In this document: positions 7,102 to 15,603 of the stretch, in pieces
Numbering within the stretch: the stretch's first letter is position 1
How the letters are laid out: every line of letters begins with the position of its first letter
Origin: Sulfurospirillum sp. UCH001
GTDB lineage: Bacteria > Campylobacterota > Campylobacteria > Campylobacterales > Sulfurospirillaceae
Direction: 5' to 3'
Assembly (NCBI RefSeq): GCF_001548035.1
Contig: NZ_AP014723.1
Span: 124,001 to 188,000, forward strand
Length of the DNA stretch: 64,000 bases
Made by a program: the position numbers and the translations under genes
Notes under the pieces: model-generated
What the model was told of the DNA's origin: nothing
The model's input: only the letters and a program-made list of their open reading frames with translations
Database searches by the model: none

Positions 7102-9276
7102 ATGCCTCAAACAATTACCGTTGGAACACTTAAAATTAATGCCGCTTTATACCATTTTATAGCCAATGAGGCACTTCCTCATACGGGTGTAAGTCTTGAA
7201 CAGTTTTGGAATGGATTTGAAAAAACACTTCATGAACTTTCTCCTATCAATAAGACTCTTTTAGAGAAGCGTGATGTTTTTCAAGAAAAACTTGATGCGT
7301 GGTATTTAGCTCATCGAACAGAACCTTTTACGTTAGAAGAACATCGCAATTTTTTAAAAGAAATAGGTTATTTAGTTGACGTGCCTACCAAAGAGACCAT
7401 TACAACGCTACACCTTGATCCTGAAATCTCGCATGTTGCAGCACCGCAATTGGTTGTACCAGCGGATAATGCACGTTATGCGCTCAATGCAGCAAATGCA
7501 AGATGGGGAAGTTTATTTGATGTTTTCTATGGAACAGATATGATTGATGAGGTTGAGCCTTATCAAAAAAAAGAGCATTATAATCCTGAACGTGGTAAAA
7601 AAGTTTTTGAGTTAGCATTTGCTTTTTTAGATCAAGTTGCACCATTAAAAGGACATTCTTATGCCGATCTTCATGGCTTTATACTTCAAGAAGGAAAGCT
7701 CTATGGCACTCTTTCTGACCATGAGATCGTAGAGCTTAAAGAGCCTGAAAAATTTGTAGGTTACACTCTTAATGAAAATAAAATAAGCTCTCTTTTACTG
7801 AAAAACAATGGTCTACATGTGGAAATTCAGATTGATAAGTGTAGCCTCATTGGACAAAGTCATCCGTCGGGAATTAAGGATGTTATTATCGAGTCAGCAC
7901 TCAGCGCTATTCAAGATTGTGAAGATTCAGTAGCGGTGGTAGATGCAGAAGATAAAGTAACGATTTATCGAAACTGGAATGGATTAATGAAAGGTGATTT
8001 GTCTGCCTCTTTTGAAAATAAAGGCAAGACAATACATCGTGTATTAAACCCTGACAAAACATTCACCTCACCAAAAGGTGAACCATTTAGTTTAAAGGGA
8101 AGGGTACTGTTATTGATACGTAATGTCGGAATACATATGTACACTGACGCGGTTACCTTTCACGATAAAGAAATCCCTGAAGGTTTTTTAGATGCTTTTG
8201 TAACAACGCTGTGTGCTATACATGATCTTAGAAAAACAGAAGGGAATCGCAATAGTGTTAATGGAAGTGTCTATATCGTTAAACCAAAATGCCATGGCCC
8301 TGAAGAAGTAGCTTTTATCAACACTCTGTTTGGACGCGTAGAAGATGTATTGGCATTGCCGCGACATACCATTAAAATGGGAATTATGGATGAAGAGCGA
8401 CGTACAACAATTAATTTAGAAGCAACGATTCAACAAGCTAAAGAAAGAGTATTTTTTATCAATACAGGCTTTTTAGATCGTACAGGTGATGAAATTCACT
8501 CGTGTATGGAACTAGGAGTGGTTGTTCCTAAAGAAGCGATGAAAAAAGAGATATGGCTAAAAGCATATGAAGACCACAATGTTGATGTTGGCTTGAGCAT
8601 GGGATTTAAAGGGAAGGCTCAAATTGGTAAGGGAATGTGGACGATGCCTGATTTGATGAAGAAGATGGTGGAAACAAAGATCGCTCATCCAAAAGCAGGA
8701 GCAACAACAGCGTGGGTACCTTCTCCAACAGCAGCAACACTTCATGCGTTGCATTATCATTCTGTAAATGTACAAAATGTACTTGAAGAGATTGCAAAGC
8801 GTCCTAAAGTAAGTATTGATGCTATTTTAACACCACCAATGCTCCAGAATACATTAAGTAAAGAAGAGATCACGCAAGAGATTGAAAATAATATACAAAG
8901 TATCTTAGGTTATGTTGTTCGTTGGATTGATCAAGGTATTGGATGTTCTAAAGTACCAGACATCAACAATGTTGAGTTGATGGAAGATAGAGCAACGCTT
9001 AGGATTTCAAGTCAACATCTTGCAAACTGGTTGCATCATGGTATCGTAACACAAGAAGAGGTCAAACATGCATTTGAAAAAATGGCAACAGTCGTTGATA
9101 AACAAAATAGCAACGATAAACATTATAGCCCTATGGCAGGTCATTTTGAGCAAAGCATAGCATATAAAGCGGCGCTAGATCTTGTTTTTAAAGGAAGAAA
9201 CCAACCAAATGGATACACAGAATTTATCTTGCATGCAAGAAGAAGAGAAGTAAAAGAACAAAAGGCAAAAAGCTAG
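7102..9276 (+). CDS. glcB: Malate synthase G
   Basis: 724 residues, essentially the length of E. coli malate synthase G. The enzyme condenses glyoxylate with acetyl-CoA to give malate and CoA. Family regions seen include the N-terminal helical clasp, GIMDEERRTTINLEATI and FINTGFLDRTGDEIHS in the TIM barrel, MGFKGKAQIGKGMW, and WIDQGIGCSKVPDINNVELM with NWLHHGI near the C-terminal catalytic aspartate region. Isoform G normally serves glycolate/glyoxylate use rather than the acetate shunt, and no isocitrate lyase gene is in the window. GGAG precedes the ATG; an out-of-frame ATG sits 4 bp upstream. The gene appears monocistronic and probably regulated through the flanking inverted repeat. Confidence 0.96.
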   Translation: MPQTITVGTLKINAALYHFIANEALPHTGVSLEQFWNGFEKTLHELSPINKTLLEKRDVFQEKLDAWYLAHRTEPFTLEEHRNFLKEIGYLVDVPTKETITTLHLDPEISHVAAPQLVVPADNARYALNAANARWGSLFDVFYGTDMIDEVEPYQKKEHYNPERGKKVFELAFAFLDQVAPLKGHSYADLHGFILQEGKLYGTLSDHEIVELKEPEKFVGYTLNENKISSLLLKNNGLHVEIQIDKCSLIGQSHPSGIKDVIIESALSAIQDCEDSVAVVDAEDKVTIYRNWNGLMKGDLSASFENKGKTIHRVLNPDKTFTSPKGEPFSLKGRVLLLIRNVGIHMYTDAVTFHDKEIPEGFLDAFVTTLCAIHDLRKTEGNRNSVNGSVYIVKPKCHGPEEVAFINTLFGRVEDVLALPRHTIKMGIMDEERRTTINLEATIQQAKERVFFINTGFLDRTGDEIHSCMELGVVVPKEAMKKEIWLKAYEDHNVDVGLSMGFKGKAQIGKGMWTMPDLMKKMVETKIAHPKAGATTAWVPSPTAATLHALHYHSVNVQNVLEEIAKRPKVSIDAILTPPMLQNTLSKEEITQEIENNIQSILGYVVRWIDQGIGCSKVPDINNVELMEDRATLRISSQHLANWLHHGIVTQEEVKHAFEKMATVVDKQNSNDKHYSPMAGHFEQSIAYKAALDLVFKGRNQPNGYTEFILHARRREVKEQKAKS

Positions 9277-9300
9277 ATATTTTAATAGTGTTTAGTAGAG

Positions 9301-9330
9301 TTAGTGAAGGGACTTTAAGTCCCTCACTAA
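9301..9330. terminator. Hairpin between convergent glcB and cytochrome c genes
   Basis: TTAGTG-A-AGGGACTT and AAGTCCCTCACTAA form a 14-bp stem with one bulged A and a tiny loop. There is no strong T-run on the plus side. It sits exactly between the two convergent stop codons, so a shared terminator is likely. Confidence 0.55.
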
Positions 9331-9333
9331 AGA

Positions 9334-9630
9334 TTATTTGATGCTTGAGATATAAGTAGCAAGTGCCTTAATATCATCAGCGCTGAGGTTTTTAACTTGT
9401 GGTGTCATTGTACCCTTTAATGGACCACCATATGTGCCATCTTTATATCCATTAAGTGCAGCTGTAATTTTAGCAGCATCCCATCCCGCAATGATTTGAG
9501 ATTTGTTAAGAGCTGCTTTTTCTGCTTTTGCACCATGACAGGTTGCACATGTTTTAAACAGTGTTTCACCATCTGCTGCAAAAATAGATGTAGCCCATAC
9601 AAGACTTGCCAAAAACAATACCTTTTTCAT
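9334..9630 (-). CDS. Periplasmic monohaem cytochrome c (c553 class)
   Basis: 98 residues with a signal peptide ending near AADGE and a haem-binding CATCH at 28-32. The motif GTMTPQV carries the probable axial methionine, and the C-terminal helix LSADDIKALATYISSIK is typical of c553 electron carriers. Such proteins move electrons between the bc1 complex and oxidases or peroxidases in the periplasm. A strong ribosome site (AAGGAGTTACA) precedes the ATG. It lies 72 bp after the next cytochrome gene on the same strand and may have its own promoter. Confidence 0.92.
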   Translation of the reverse strand: MKKVLFLASLVWATSIFAADGETLFKTCATCHGAKAEKAALNKSQIIAGWDAAKITAALNGYKDGTYGGPLKGTMTPQVKNLSADDIKALATYISSIK

Positions 9631-9702
9631 TGTAACTCCTTATAAGAATAATAGAAGAATTATATAGATTAAAAGTGAATTTATCGTGAAATAAAAAAGT
9701 AA

Positions 9703-10038
9703 TTATTTTAATTTATCAAAAACTTGGTATTGCTCCCAATAAGTATCGAGTGCTTCTTGAAGTTGCTCATCATTGAGCGTTGTTTTTTTCTTGACTCCAA
9801 AGCGGTTAATAAGTCCATCAACTAAGATAGAATTCTCAGCTTTAGGGTTTTTGAGGTAACTTTTCATCGCATTTTTCACTTCGACTTCACTGCTGTATTT
9901 GAGTAAGTAACGATAAAAAAATTTATCAATTTTAACTGCCATATCTTCATGACATGGAATACAATTTTTTTCATAAACACCCGTTTTGGCATAGATGAAT
10001 GAAGTTAAAAGGATACAGTAAAGGGCTATTTTTACCAT
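9703..10038 (-). CDS. Small monohaem cytochrome c-like protein linked to a two-component system
   Basis: 111 residues, with a signal peptide of about 17 residues and one haem site, CIPCH, at 26-30. After the haem site the sequence is unlike c553: helical, charged and without an obvious axial methionine loop (KIDKFFYRYLLKYSSEVEVKNAMKSYL). Its start overlaps the end of the histidine kinase gene by 7 bp, so it is translated from the kinase mRNA. It could be an electron carrier or a haem-based sensor subunit; only the haem motif and the export signal are visible evidence. Confidence 0.75.
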   Translation of the reverse strand: MVKIALYCILLTSFIYAKTGVYEKNCIPCHEDMAVKIDKFFYRYLLKYSSEVEVKNAMKSYLKNPKAENSILVDGLINRFGVKKKTTLNDEQLQEALDTYWEQYQVFDKLK

Positions 10039-11219
10039 GAAATTCTCACCGTTGTTCCCTGTGATAAAATAGAGTCTATTTTGATATGTAAGTTATACTC
10101 TTTAGCGATGGATGCAACGATGCTAAGTCCAATGCCAAAGCCTCCAACACTTCTATCAAAACGCGAATAGCGCTCAAAAACTTGATTGATCTTACTTTTT
10201 TCGATGCCTCTTCCACTATCTTTAATTTCAATCTCATGTTGAGTGAGCTTTATATGGATTGTACCACCTATTTTGTTGTATTTGATAGCATTAGAGAGAA
10301 TATTGTCGATTAATTTTGCCATTTTTTTACGATCAATGGTCAGTACAACACCCTCTGCAAGTTCGGTAAAAAGCTCAATCTTTTTTGATTCAAATAGAAG
10401 TGAAAAATACTCTAATCGCTCTTCAATGAGAACTTTCAGATCAATTTCTACATCTTGAGAGAGAATTTGGTGAGACAGTACCAAGTAGGTTAAATCATCA
10501 TAAAGATTTGAAATGGTCTTAGAGGCAATAGTAATACGCCTTATTTTTTTGAGAAGACTTTCATCTAGGGATTGTTCATCAATCATTTCAATGTTGGTAA
10601 GGATAGCATTTACAGGCGTATTGAGCTCATGGGTAGTATCTTTAATAAAACGATCTAAAAGTGCGATAGTGTCTTTCATAGGACGAAGTAATAGATTGAG
10701 TAAGAAATAACCGATAACTACTAAAACAGTGAAAATTAATGCGCCATACCCTAACAGTTTTCGAAGTACTTTTTTGTCCCACGAAGATGGCTCAGGCACT
10801 TCAATAACAATGTAGCGTGCACCCAAATAGTAAGATTCTAACTCTTTAATAAAGTAAATATAATTGTTTTTGAGGTAAATATCTTCATAAAGATTGACTT
10901 TTTTAGCCTTTAATGTTGAGAAGATTTGCTTGAGGCTACTATCATAAATAGCTGAATTAAAACGTTCATCCCTTGGATACGTTTGGTCTTTGTCAAAATT
11001 AATATGGAGTGCTTTGAGTTTAGCAATTTGTTCATTTGTTAGGTTGGAGAGTGTCTCTCTTTGGTGTTGAAGCATCAAATCGCGCTCCAAGCCATAATAC
11101 AAAAATGCGACAAATGCTAAAATGAGTAGGGTTAAAAAAGCATAGAGAAGTAAAAACGACCGAAGCGTTTTCTTCTCACGCGATCGTAAATTTATATCCC
11201 AGTTTTTTAATGCTAACAA
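10032..11219 (-). CDS. Sensor histidine kinase (OmpR-partner type)
   Basis: 395 residues. Membrane helices at about 25-43 and 156-177 enclose a periplasmic sensor of roughly 110 residues. The phospho-acceptor is His197 in DTTHELNTPVNA. An N box (LIDNILSNAIKYN), DSGRGIEKSKI and GGFGIGLSIV complete the kinase domain. The likely start is TTG at 11219, preceded by GGGGAAAG; no ATG exists before the first helix. The start lies inside the response regulator's coding region, a 44-bp overlap. It pairs with that regulator. The signal sensed is unknown; the neighbouring DUF1104 protein, lipid transporter and cytochrome point to an envelope or redox cue. Confidence 0.9.
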   Translation of the reverse strand: MLALKNWDINLRSREKKTLRSFLLLYAFLTLLILAFVAFLYYGLERDLMLQHQRETLSNLTNEQIAKLKALHINFDKDQTYPRDERFNSAIYDSSLKQIFSTLKAKKVNLYEDIYLKNNYIYFIKELESYYLGARYIVIEVPEPSSWDKKVLRKLLGYGALIFTVLVVIGYFLLNLLLRPMKDTIALLDRFIKDTTHELNTPVNAILTNIEMIDEQSLDESLLKKIRRITIASKTISNLYDDLTYLVLSHQILSQDVEIDLKVLIEERLEYFSLLFESKKIELFTELAEGVVLTIDRKKMAKLIDNILSNAIKYNKIGGTIHIKLTQHEIEIKDSGRGIEKSKINQVFERYSRFDRSVGGFGIGLSIVASIAKEYNLHIKIDSILSQGTTVRISW

Positions 11220-11850
11220 TGCGGTCTTTCCCCATGATTTTACGAAGATTTTTTATATATGTGCGAAGAGTATCGTCACTGCCTTGTTCATCATATTCCC
11301 ATAAGTGCGCCATTATCATTTCGTGGTTGATAATCTCATTTTTCTTTTGTAAAAAGAGTTTGAGTAGTTTTGCCTCTTTATTTTGAAGTTGTACTGCGTG
11401 ATTGTGAACTAACAATTGGTTATTAAGTGAGTCATACTCTATACCTTCATCAATGCGTATTTTAGGGCTTGGAGCATGAAAAAACTCACGTTTTAAAATG
11501 GTTTCAATACGAAAGAGCAGCTCTTTTAGTGCAAACGGTTTGCGCAAATAGTCATCGCAGCCACTCTCATATCCGTGTTCCAAATCTTCAATAGCATTGA
11601 GTGAGGTGAGAAAGATAGCAGGAGTTGTATTGCCTTCTTTGCGAATGGTAGAAAGAAGTGTAAAACCGTTCAGTGAAGGAACATTGACATCGAGCAAAAA
11701 AAGATCAAATTGATGCTCATAGATGAGTGTTTCTGCTTCTTCTCCGTCGTATACAGGTGTAACATCATACCCTTTGGATTCTAGAAATTCACATACGGTT
11801 TCGCTGAGATTGAGGTCATCTTCTAAAAGGAGAAGTTTAGTTTTTGGCAT
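11176..11850 (-). CDS. OmpR/PhoB-type response regulator
   Basis: 224 residues from the ATG at 11850, chosen because AAGGAGAGACC lies just before it; an in-frame ATG at 11871 would leave this site inside the gene. Receiver domain 1-120 with acidic pocket (LEDD, 9-12) and phospho-acceptor Asp54 in LFLLDVNVP; the lysine is in LRKPF. The C-terminal winged helix ends in RIVSIKKLGYKFTIA, standard for OmpR members. Overlaps the DUF1104 gene by 14 bp upstream and the kinase gene downstream. It resembles the regulator at 32265-32930, suggesting a shared subfamily. Confidence 0.94.
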   Translation of the reverse strand: MPKTKLLLLEDDLNLSETVCEFLESKGYDVTPVYDGEEAETLIYEHQFDLFLLDVNVPSLNGFTLLSTIRKEGNTTPAIFLTSLNAIEDLEHGYESGCDDYLRKPFALKELLFRIETILKREFFHAPSPKIRIDEGIEYDSLNNQLLVHNHAVQLQNKEAKLLKLFLQKKNEIINHEMIMAHLWEYDEQGSDDTLRTYIKNLRKIMGKDRIVSIKKLGYKFTIA

Positions 11851-12064
11851 GGTCTCTCCTTTTTTTATCATCTTCGTAAAGTGCCTTTTGTTCTTCGCTC
11901 ATCTGTCCAACTCGTTTATCCAGTTCTTGATAAAAGCGTTCTTCTTTGCTCTGGTCAACATAACCGATAAGTGCAATGAGCTCTTCAGTGCTCATTTCGC
12001 TAAAGTCTGCTTTTGCCAAAAGTATTGAGCATAAAAAGAGCCAGAGAAAGAAGATTTTTTTCAT
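11837..12064 (-). CDS. DUF1104-like small periplasmic protein
   Basis: 75 residues: signal peptide of about 19 residues ending LLAKA, then a short, highly charged helical mature part (FSEMSTEELIALIGYVDQ ... MSEEQKALYEDDKKRRDHA). It resembles the DUF1104 proteins of Campylobacter and Helicobacter. The repeated MSxEE helix starts recall, loosely, the Spy/CpxP style of small envelope-stress proteins, but I do not claim homology. It is 3 bp after the lipoprotein gene and overlaps the response regulator gene by 14 bp. A plausible inference is an accessory sensor or target of that two-component system. Confidence 0.65.
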   Translation of the reverse strand: MKKIFFLWLFLCSILLAKADFSEMSTEELIALIGYVDQSKEERFYQELDKRVGQMSEEQKALYEDDKKRRDHAKN

Positions 12065-12067
12065 GGT

Positions 12068-12664
12068 TTATTTGCGTACCTCATTGATCCACAAAGATAA
12101 GCTTTTGATGACTTCAGCGGTAGCTGCATTGAACGCTTCAACCGTACCTGCTGCACCGTTAGTATTTGTTACATCTTTTTTAGAAGAGAGTTTAACACTG
12201 CCTAACACTTCTCCACTTTTAATCTCAACAACTCGAAAACGAAGGCTCACATACACGTATGAGCTGCCATCTTCACGGAAAACCTCTTCAAAATTTTGAA
12301 GGATGGGCTCTAGCACAAGGTTGTTTGATGCCATAGAAGTACCTGCGATAACGGAGCTAAAATGGTGTTGATCCATGAGTGCTTCTGTGATGAGATGTTG
12401 TAGTTTTAATGGAGGTGTTTCACTCCATGTTCCGTATTTGTAAGGTTGCATCGCACCATCTTTTTTGTATAAGATCGCCCTTGTATTGAGCCCACTTGGA
12501 GCATCAATGTAAGCAACCTTGAGAACGTCTTTGTTATGTTCACTAAAACGCTCTAATTTGAGCATTGGCTCTAATGTATAGCTGTAAGGCTTTAAAGAGG
12601 TCTCTTTAACGCTACAACCGCTAAGGAGCATTAAGGTCAAAATTGCAAGGATGGTCTGTTTCAT
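12068..12664 (-). CDS. ABC-type transport auxiliary lipoprotein (PqiC-like) of the Mla-type system
   Basis: 198 residues from the ATG at 12664, chosen for its AAAGGAAATAGA ribosome site; the frame is open further upstream but lacks one. The signal peptide ends LMLLSGC, so Cys17 would be lipidated. The body (VLKVAYIDAPSGLNTRAILY ... LITEALMDQHHFSSVIAG ... NLVLEPILQNFEEVFREDG) fits the ABC_trans_aux/PqiC family of outer-membrane lipoproteins that work with MCE transporters. It follows the MCE gene by 10 bp and should form the outer-membrane end of the lipid path. Confidence 0.85.
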   Translation of the reverse strand: MKQTILAILTLMLLSGCSVKETSLKPYSYTLEPMLKLERFSEHNKDVLKVAYIDAPSGLNTRAILYKKDGAMQPYKYGTWSETPPLKLQHLITEALMDQHHFSSVIAGTSMASNNLVLEPILQNFEEVFREDGSSYVYVSLRFRVVEIKSGEVLGSVKLSSKKDVTNTNGAAGTVEAFNAATAEVIKSLSLWINEVRK

Positions 12665-12674
12665 TCTATTTCCT

Positions 12675-13628
12675 TTATCGTTCATTTGGAGCAGGTTGAA
12701 TAGTCTCTTCTTTAAAGAGAAGATCACTTGGGCTATCTTTTAGATTGGTGACTAAGTCTTTTGTTTCATTAAGAAGTATATGCAGCTCTTGGAGTGTTTT
12801 CTGTAATGGCATCAGATTTTCTTTTACCAAGAGATCTACGTCAAATGCGCCTTTTTCAATTTTTTGATTGAGTCCTCCCATAACAGTTGAAACACTTTTG
12901 GAGGCTTCTCTTACTTTATTCATTGTATCAACACCCGTATCATCAATAGCCGTTCTAAACGAATAAGACATCTCTTTAACGCCACGAGCCGCTGCCGTTG
13001 CTTCATGTAAAAGCTGGTTAATTTCTTTATTTTGGGCTTCGATGTTCGACATCGTTTTGCTGGTAGATTCAGCAATTTTCGCGCTATTCTCAATAATAAT
13101 TTCAAGATTTTTAACGTTTTTTTCACTCATAATGGATTCAGCTCGAGCAAAAATCATCTCTGCTTTTTGACTTAGCGATGTAATGGTTTTATCGAGTCTT
13201 GAAAATGTCGATGGGCGAGAATAAATAATACCATATTCTTCTGCTTTACCACTGGTTTTGAGATCTTTCGCTTCATTAGTTCCGCCTTGCAATTGAATAA
13301 AGCTAAGTCCTGTAATGCCTTGGGCTTCAATCGTCGCATAGGTATCTTCTTTAATAGGTGCATCATCTTGAACCCGAATAAGGACTAAAACTTCTTCTGC
13401 ATTTTTAGGGTTGATGGTAATAGTACGAACTTCACCGATTTGTACACCTCTAAGTTTAACAGGTGCTTTTTCATTGAGCCCCGATACAGACTCTTTGGTT
13501 GCAACTTTGTAAAATTTAAAAGTACCCTCATCAGAATAATTTCCAAGCCACAGAATGGAAAAAACACCTCCAATGAGCAATACAAAAACAAATGCTCCTA
13601 CTAAAATATAACTTAGCCTATTTTCCAT
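12675..13628 (-). CDS. mlaD: MlaD-type MCE domain protein
   Basis: 317 residues: one N-terminal membrane helix (about 7-28), an MCE domain (about 37-115, with VSGLNEKAPVKLRGVQIGEV and GITGLSFIQLQGG), then a long helical tail with coiled-coil character to about residue 300. MCE proteins form hexameric rings that bind phospholipid in the periplasm, anchored to the MlaFE ATPase-permease. The long C-terminal helices may build a needle toward the outer membrane, as in PqiB or LetB-like systems, though only one MCE domain is present. It lies 7 bp after the ATPase gene. The ortholog group in Campylobacter sits with the iamAB genes. Confidence 0.9.
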   Translation of the reverse strand: MENRLSYILVGAFVFVLLIGGVFSILWLGNYSDEGTFKFYKVATKESVSGLNEKAPVKLRGVQIGEVRTITINPKNAEEVLVLIRVQDDAPIKEDTYATIEAQGITGLSFIQLQGGTNEAKDLKTSGKAEEYGIIYSRPSTFSRLDKTITSLSQKAEMIFARAESIMSEKNVKNLEIIIENSAKIAESTSKTMSNIEAQNKEINQLLHEATAAARGVKEMSYSFRTAIDDTGVDTMNKVREASKSVSTVMGGLNQKIEKGAFDVDLLVKENLMPLQKTLQELHILLNETKDLVTNLKDSPSDLLFKEETIQPAPNER

Positions 13629-13635
13629 TTTTCCC

Positions 13636-14370
13636 TCAACTTAAAAATTTTTTTAATTCGTTGTCAGTTGTCTGTTTTAAAACGTCCATAGTGCCTTCAA
13701 ATTGTACTTTTTTATTACCTAAAATCACAAATCGATCGAGTACATTTGCAATGGTGTCTTTATCGTGTGTGACCATAACTACGGTAATACCCAATGTATC
13801 ACGCAGTGTTACAATCAGTTCATCAAAAGCTCTCGCACTTTGTGGATCAAGACCAGAAGTAGGCTCATCTAAAAAAAGAAGCTTTGGATCAAGCGCAAGA
13901 GCACGTGCAAGCCCCGCTCGTTTTTTCATACCACCACTCAGTTCAGAAGGGTACATATTTGCCACTTTTGGGGGAAGCCCAACCATAGAGAGTTTCATCA
14001 ACGCAGATTCTTCGATCAACCAATCAGGAAGATTGGTGTACTCTTTCATCGCAACAGCCACATTTTCCAATATGGTTAAAGAGGTAAAAAGAGCGCCAAA
14101 TTGAAAGAGCACACCCCATTTTTGCCTGAGTTTTTGAGCCATCTTGGAGGATGTTGTCATAACGTTAGTTCCTAAAACAAGCATTGCACCTGCACTTGTT
14201 TTTTGGAGCATAATCATTTCGCGAAGCAGGGTTGTTTTACCACTACCACTACCACCAAGAAGTCCAAAAATTTCACCTTTGTGGATTTTGAAACTCACAC
14301 CATCGTGAATAACATGTTTGCCAAAACGTGTTACAACGTCTCTGGCTTCGATCATCACATGGTTTTTCAT
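13636..14370 (-). CDS. mlaF: MlaF-type ABC ATPase
   Basis: 244 residues with all ABC ATPase motifs: Walker A GGSGSGKTT, signature SGGMKKRAGLARAL (the SGGM variant and following KKR are typical of MlaF), Walker B LLFLDEPTSGLDP and the switch histidine in VMVTHD. It drives phospholipid movement between the membranes together with the MlaE permease and MCE protein. Its ATG overlaps the permease stop codon by 4 bp (ATGA). In Campylobacter the homologous ATPase is IamA, an invasion-associated marker. Confidence 0.93.
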   Translation of the reverse strand: MKNHVMIEARDVVTRFGKHVIHDGVSFKIHKGEIFGLLGGSGSGKTTLLREMIMLQKTSAGAMLVLGTNVMTTSSKMAQKLRQKWGVLFQFGALFTSLTILENVAVAMKEYTNLPDWLIEESALMKLSMVGLPPKVANMYPSELSGGMKKRAGLARALALDPKLLFLDEPTSGLDPQSARAFDELIVTLRDTLGITVVMVTHDKDTIANVLDRFVILGNKKVQFEGTMDVLKQTTDNELKKFLS

Positions 14371-15497
14371 AATCCAAGCTCCGTAAGCAGTACAGAAATA
14401 ATAGCATCAATGGCGATAACCCAAAAAATGGCATTAACCACACTGATGGTTGTGTATTTACCAACACTTTCAGTACTACTATCGATTTGAAATCCACGAA
14501 AACAGCCAATCGTTGCAATAATACAGCCAAAAATAGGAGCTTTGATCAGCCCGATGATAAGATGCTTTAGTGCCACCGTTTGTTTAATACGGTCGATAAA
14601 TTCCACAAAGCTAACATCCAATTTTGTACTAGCGATAACCATACCTCCAAAAACGGAAACGACATCGGCAAAAAAAACTAAAAGAGGTAAAGAGAGAATA
14701 AGTGCAAAAAGACGTGGTAAAACTAAAAAATTCCATGGTGAAAAACCCATAGCACTCATTGCATCGACTTCATCAGTAATTTTCATAACGCCGATTTGTG
14801 CGGTATAGGCGGAAGAGCTTCGTCCGGCAACAACAATAGCGGTTAGAAGAGGTGCAAGCTCACGTACTGCAGAAATAGTTACCATCTCAACGATGAAGAT
14901 ATTAGCACCAAATTTTTCAAGTTGTGTTGCACCTTGATAGGCAATAACAATTCCGATGAGAAAAGAGGTCAGTAAAATAATAGGTAATGCCCCAGCACCG
15001 CTTTGTTCAATATGATACAGTGTTGCTTTAAGACGAATATTTAAAGGTTTTAAAAAAGCAGCAATTACGTAATGCGTAAGTTCACCTGTAAATGAAAAGA
15101 AAGAAGAGAGCGTTTTATACCCTTGAAACATATCCTTGCCAACATTTTCAAGGTATGAGAGCAAAAAAATCTCTTTTTTTTCAACGATTTTTTCTTGTGG
15201 GTAGTGTTGCTCACAAATAGTGAGCAGTTTTTCTAACGATTCATTGGCTCCTACTTTGTTGATTGAACATTGCAGTGCCTCAAATTTTTTAACATAGTGC
15301 AAAATTAGCATAATTCCATGTGTGTCAAATTCACTAATGCCAGAGAGATCAAACGTGTAGTGCGTATTTGGTTTGCATGTAAGTGCACTTAATGCTGGTT
15401 CGAGTTTTTGAATTGATTCTTTTACCCATGTCCCCTGCAATATAACATTAAAACTTTCGTTGTTTTGCGTTACTTGCAGTGAGGGGATTTTTTTCAT
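14367..15497 (-). CDS. mlaE: MlaE-type permease with N-terminal STAS domain
   Basis: 376 residues. The first ~105 form a STAS-like domain (NESFNVILQGTWVKESIQKLEP ... HYTFDLSGISEFDTHGIMLI), which in E. coli is the separate MlaB subunit. The remainder is the permease (GAGALPIILLTSFLIGIVIA, ELAPLLTAIVVAGRSSSAYTAQIG, DEVDAMSAMGFSPWNFLVLPR). The fusion means the complex needs no separate MlaB. First gene of the operon; a -10 candidate lies 25-31 bp upstream and AGGGG precedes the ATG. Direction of lipid transport cannot be read from sequence. Confidence 0.93.
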   Translation of the reverse strand: MKKIPSLQVTQNNESFNVILQGTWVKESIQKLEPALSALTCKPNTHYTFDLSGISEFDTHGIMLILHYVKKFEALQCSINKVGANESLEKLLTICEQHYPQEKIVEKKEIFLLSYLENVGKDMFQGYKTLSSFFSFTGELTHYVIAAFLKPLNIRLKATLYHIEQSGAGALPIILLTSFLIGIVIAYQGATQLEKFGANIFIVEMVTISAVRELAPLLTAIVVAGRSSSAYTAQIGVMKITDEVDAMSAMGFSPWNFLVLPRLFALILSLPLLVFFADVVSVFGGMVIASTKLDVSFVEFIDRIKQTVALKHLIIGLIKAPIFGCIIATIGCFRGFQIDSSTESVGKYTTISVVNAIFWVIAIDAIISVLLTELGL

Positions 15498-15522
15498 TGA
15501 GGTTACCCCTATTTTTTTGTTT

Positions 15523-15528
15523 ATTATA
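15523..15528 (-). promoter_or_regulatory. Probable -10 box of the mla operon
   Basis: TATAAT on the minus strand, 26 bp before the mlaE ATG, in the divergent spacer with msrA. Confidence 0.55.
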
Positions 15529-15579
15529 ACATAATTAAATTACTCAAAACGGCACAGAGTGGCTTTTATATGAGCATGC

Positions 15580-15585
15580 TATAAT
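15580..15585 (+). promoter_or_regulatory. Probable -10 box of msrA
   Basis: TATAAT preceded by TGC, 19 bp before the start, followed by AAAAAAGGAG as ribosome site. Confidence 0.6.
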
Positions 15586-15603
15586 CGCACAAAAAAGGAG
15601 TTT

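Noticed and set aside
13592-14104. 170-residue plus-strand open frame opposite mlaF/mlaD
   Set aside because: Shadow of a well-conserved ATPase gene; no ribosome site or recognisable domain.
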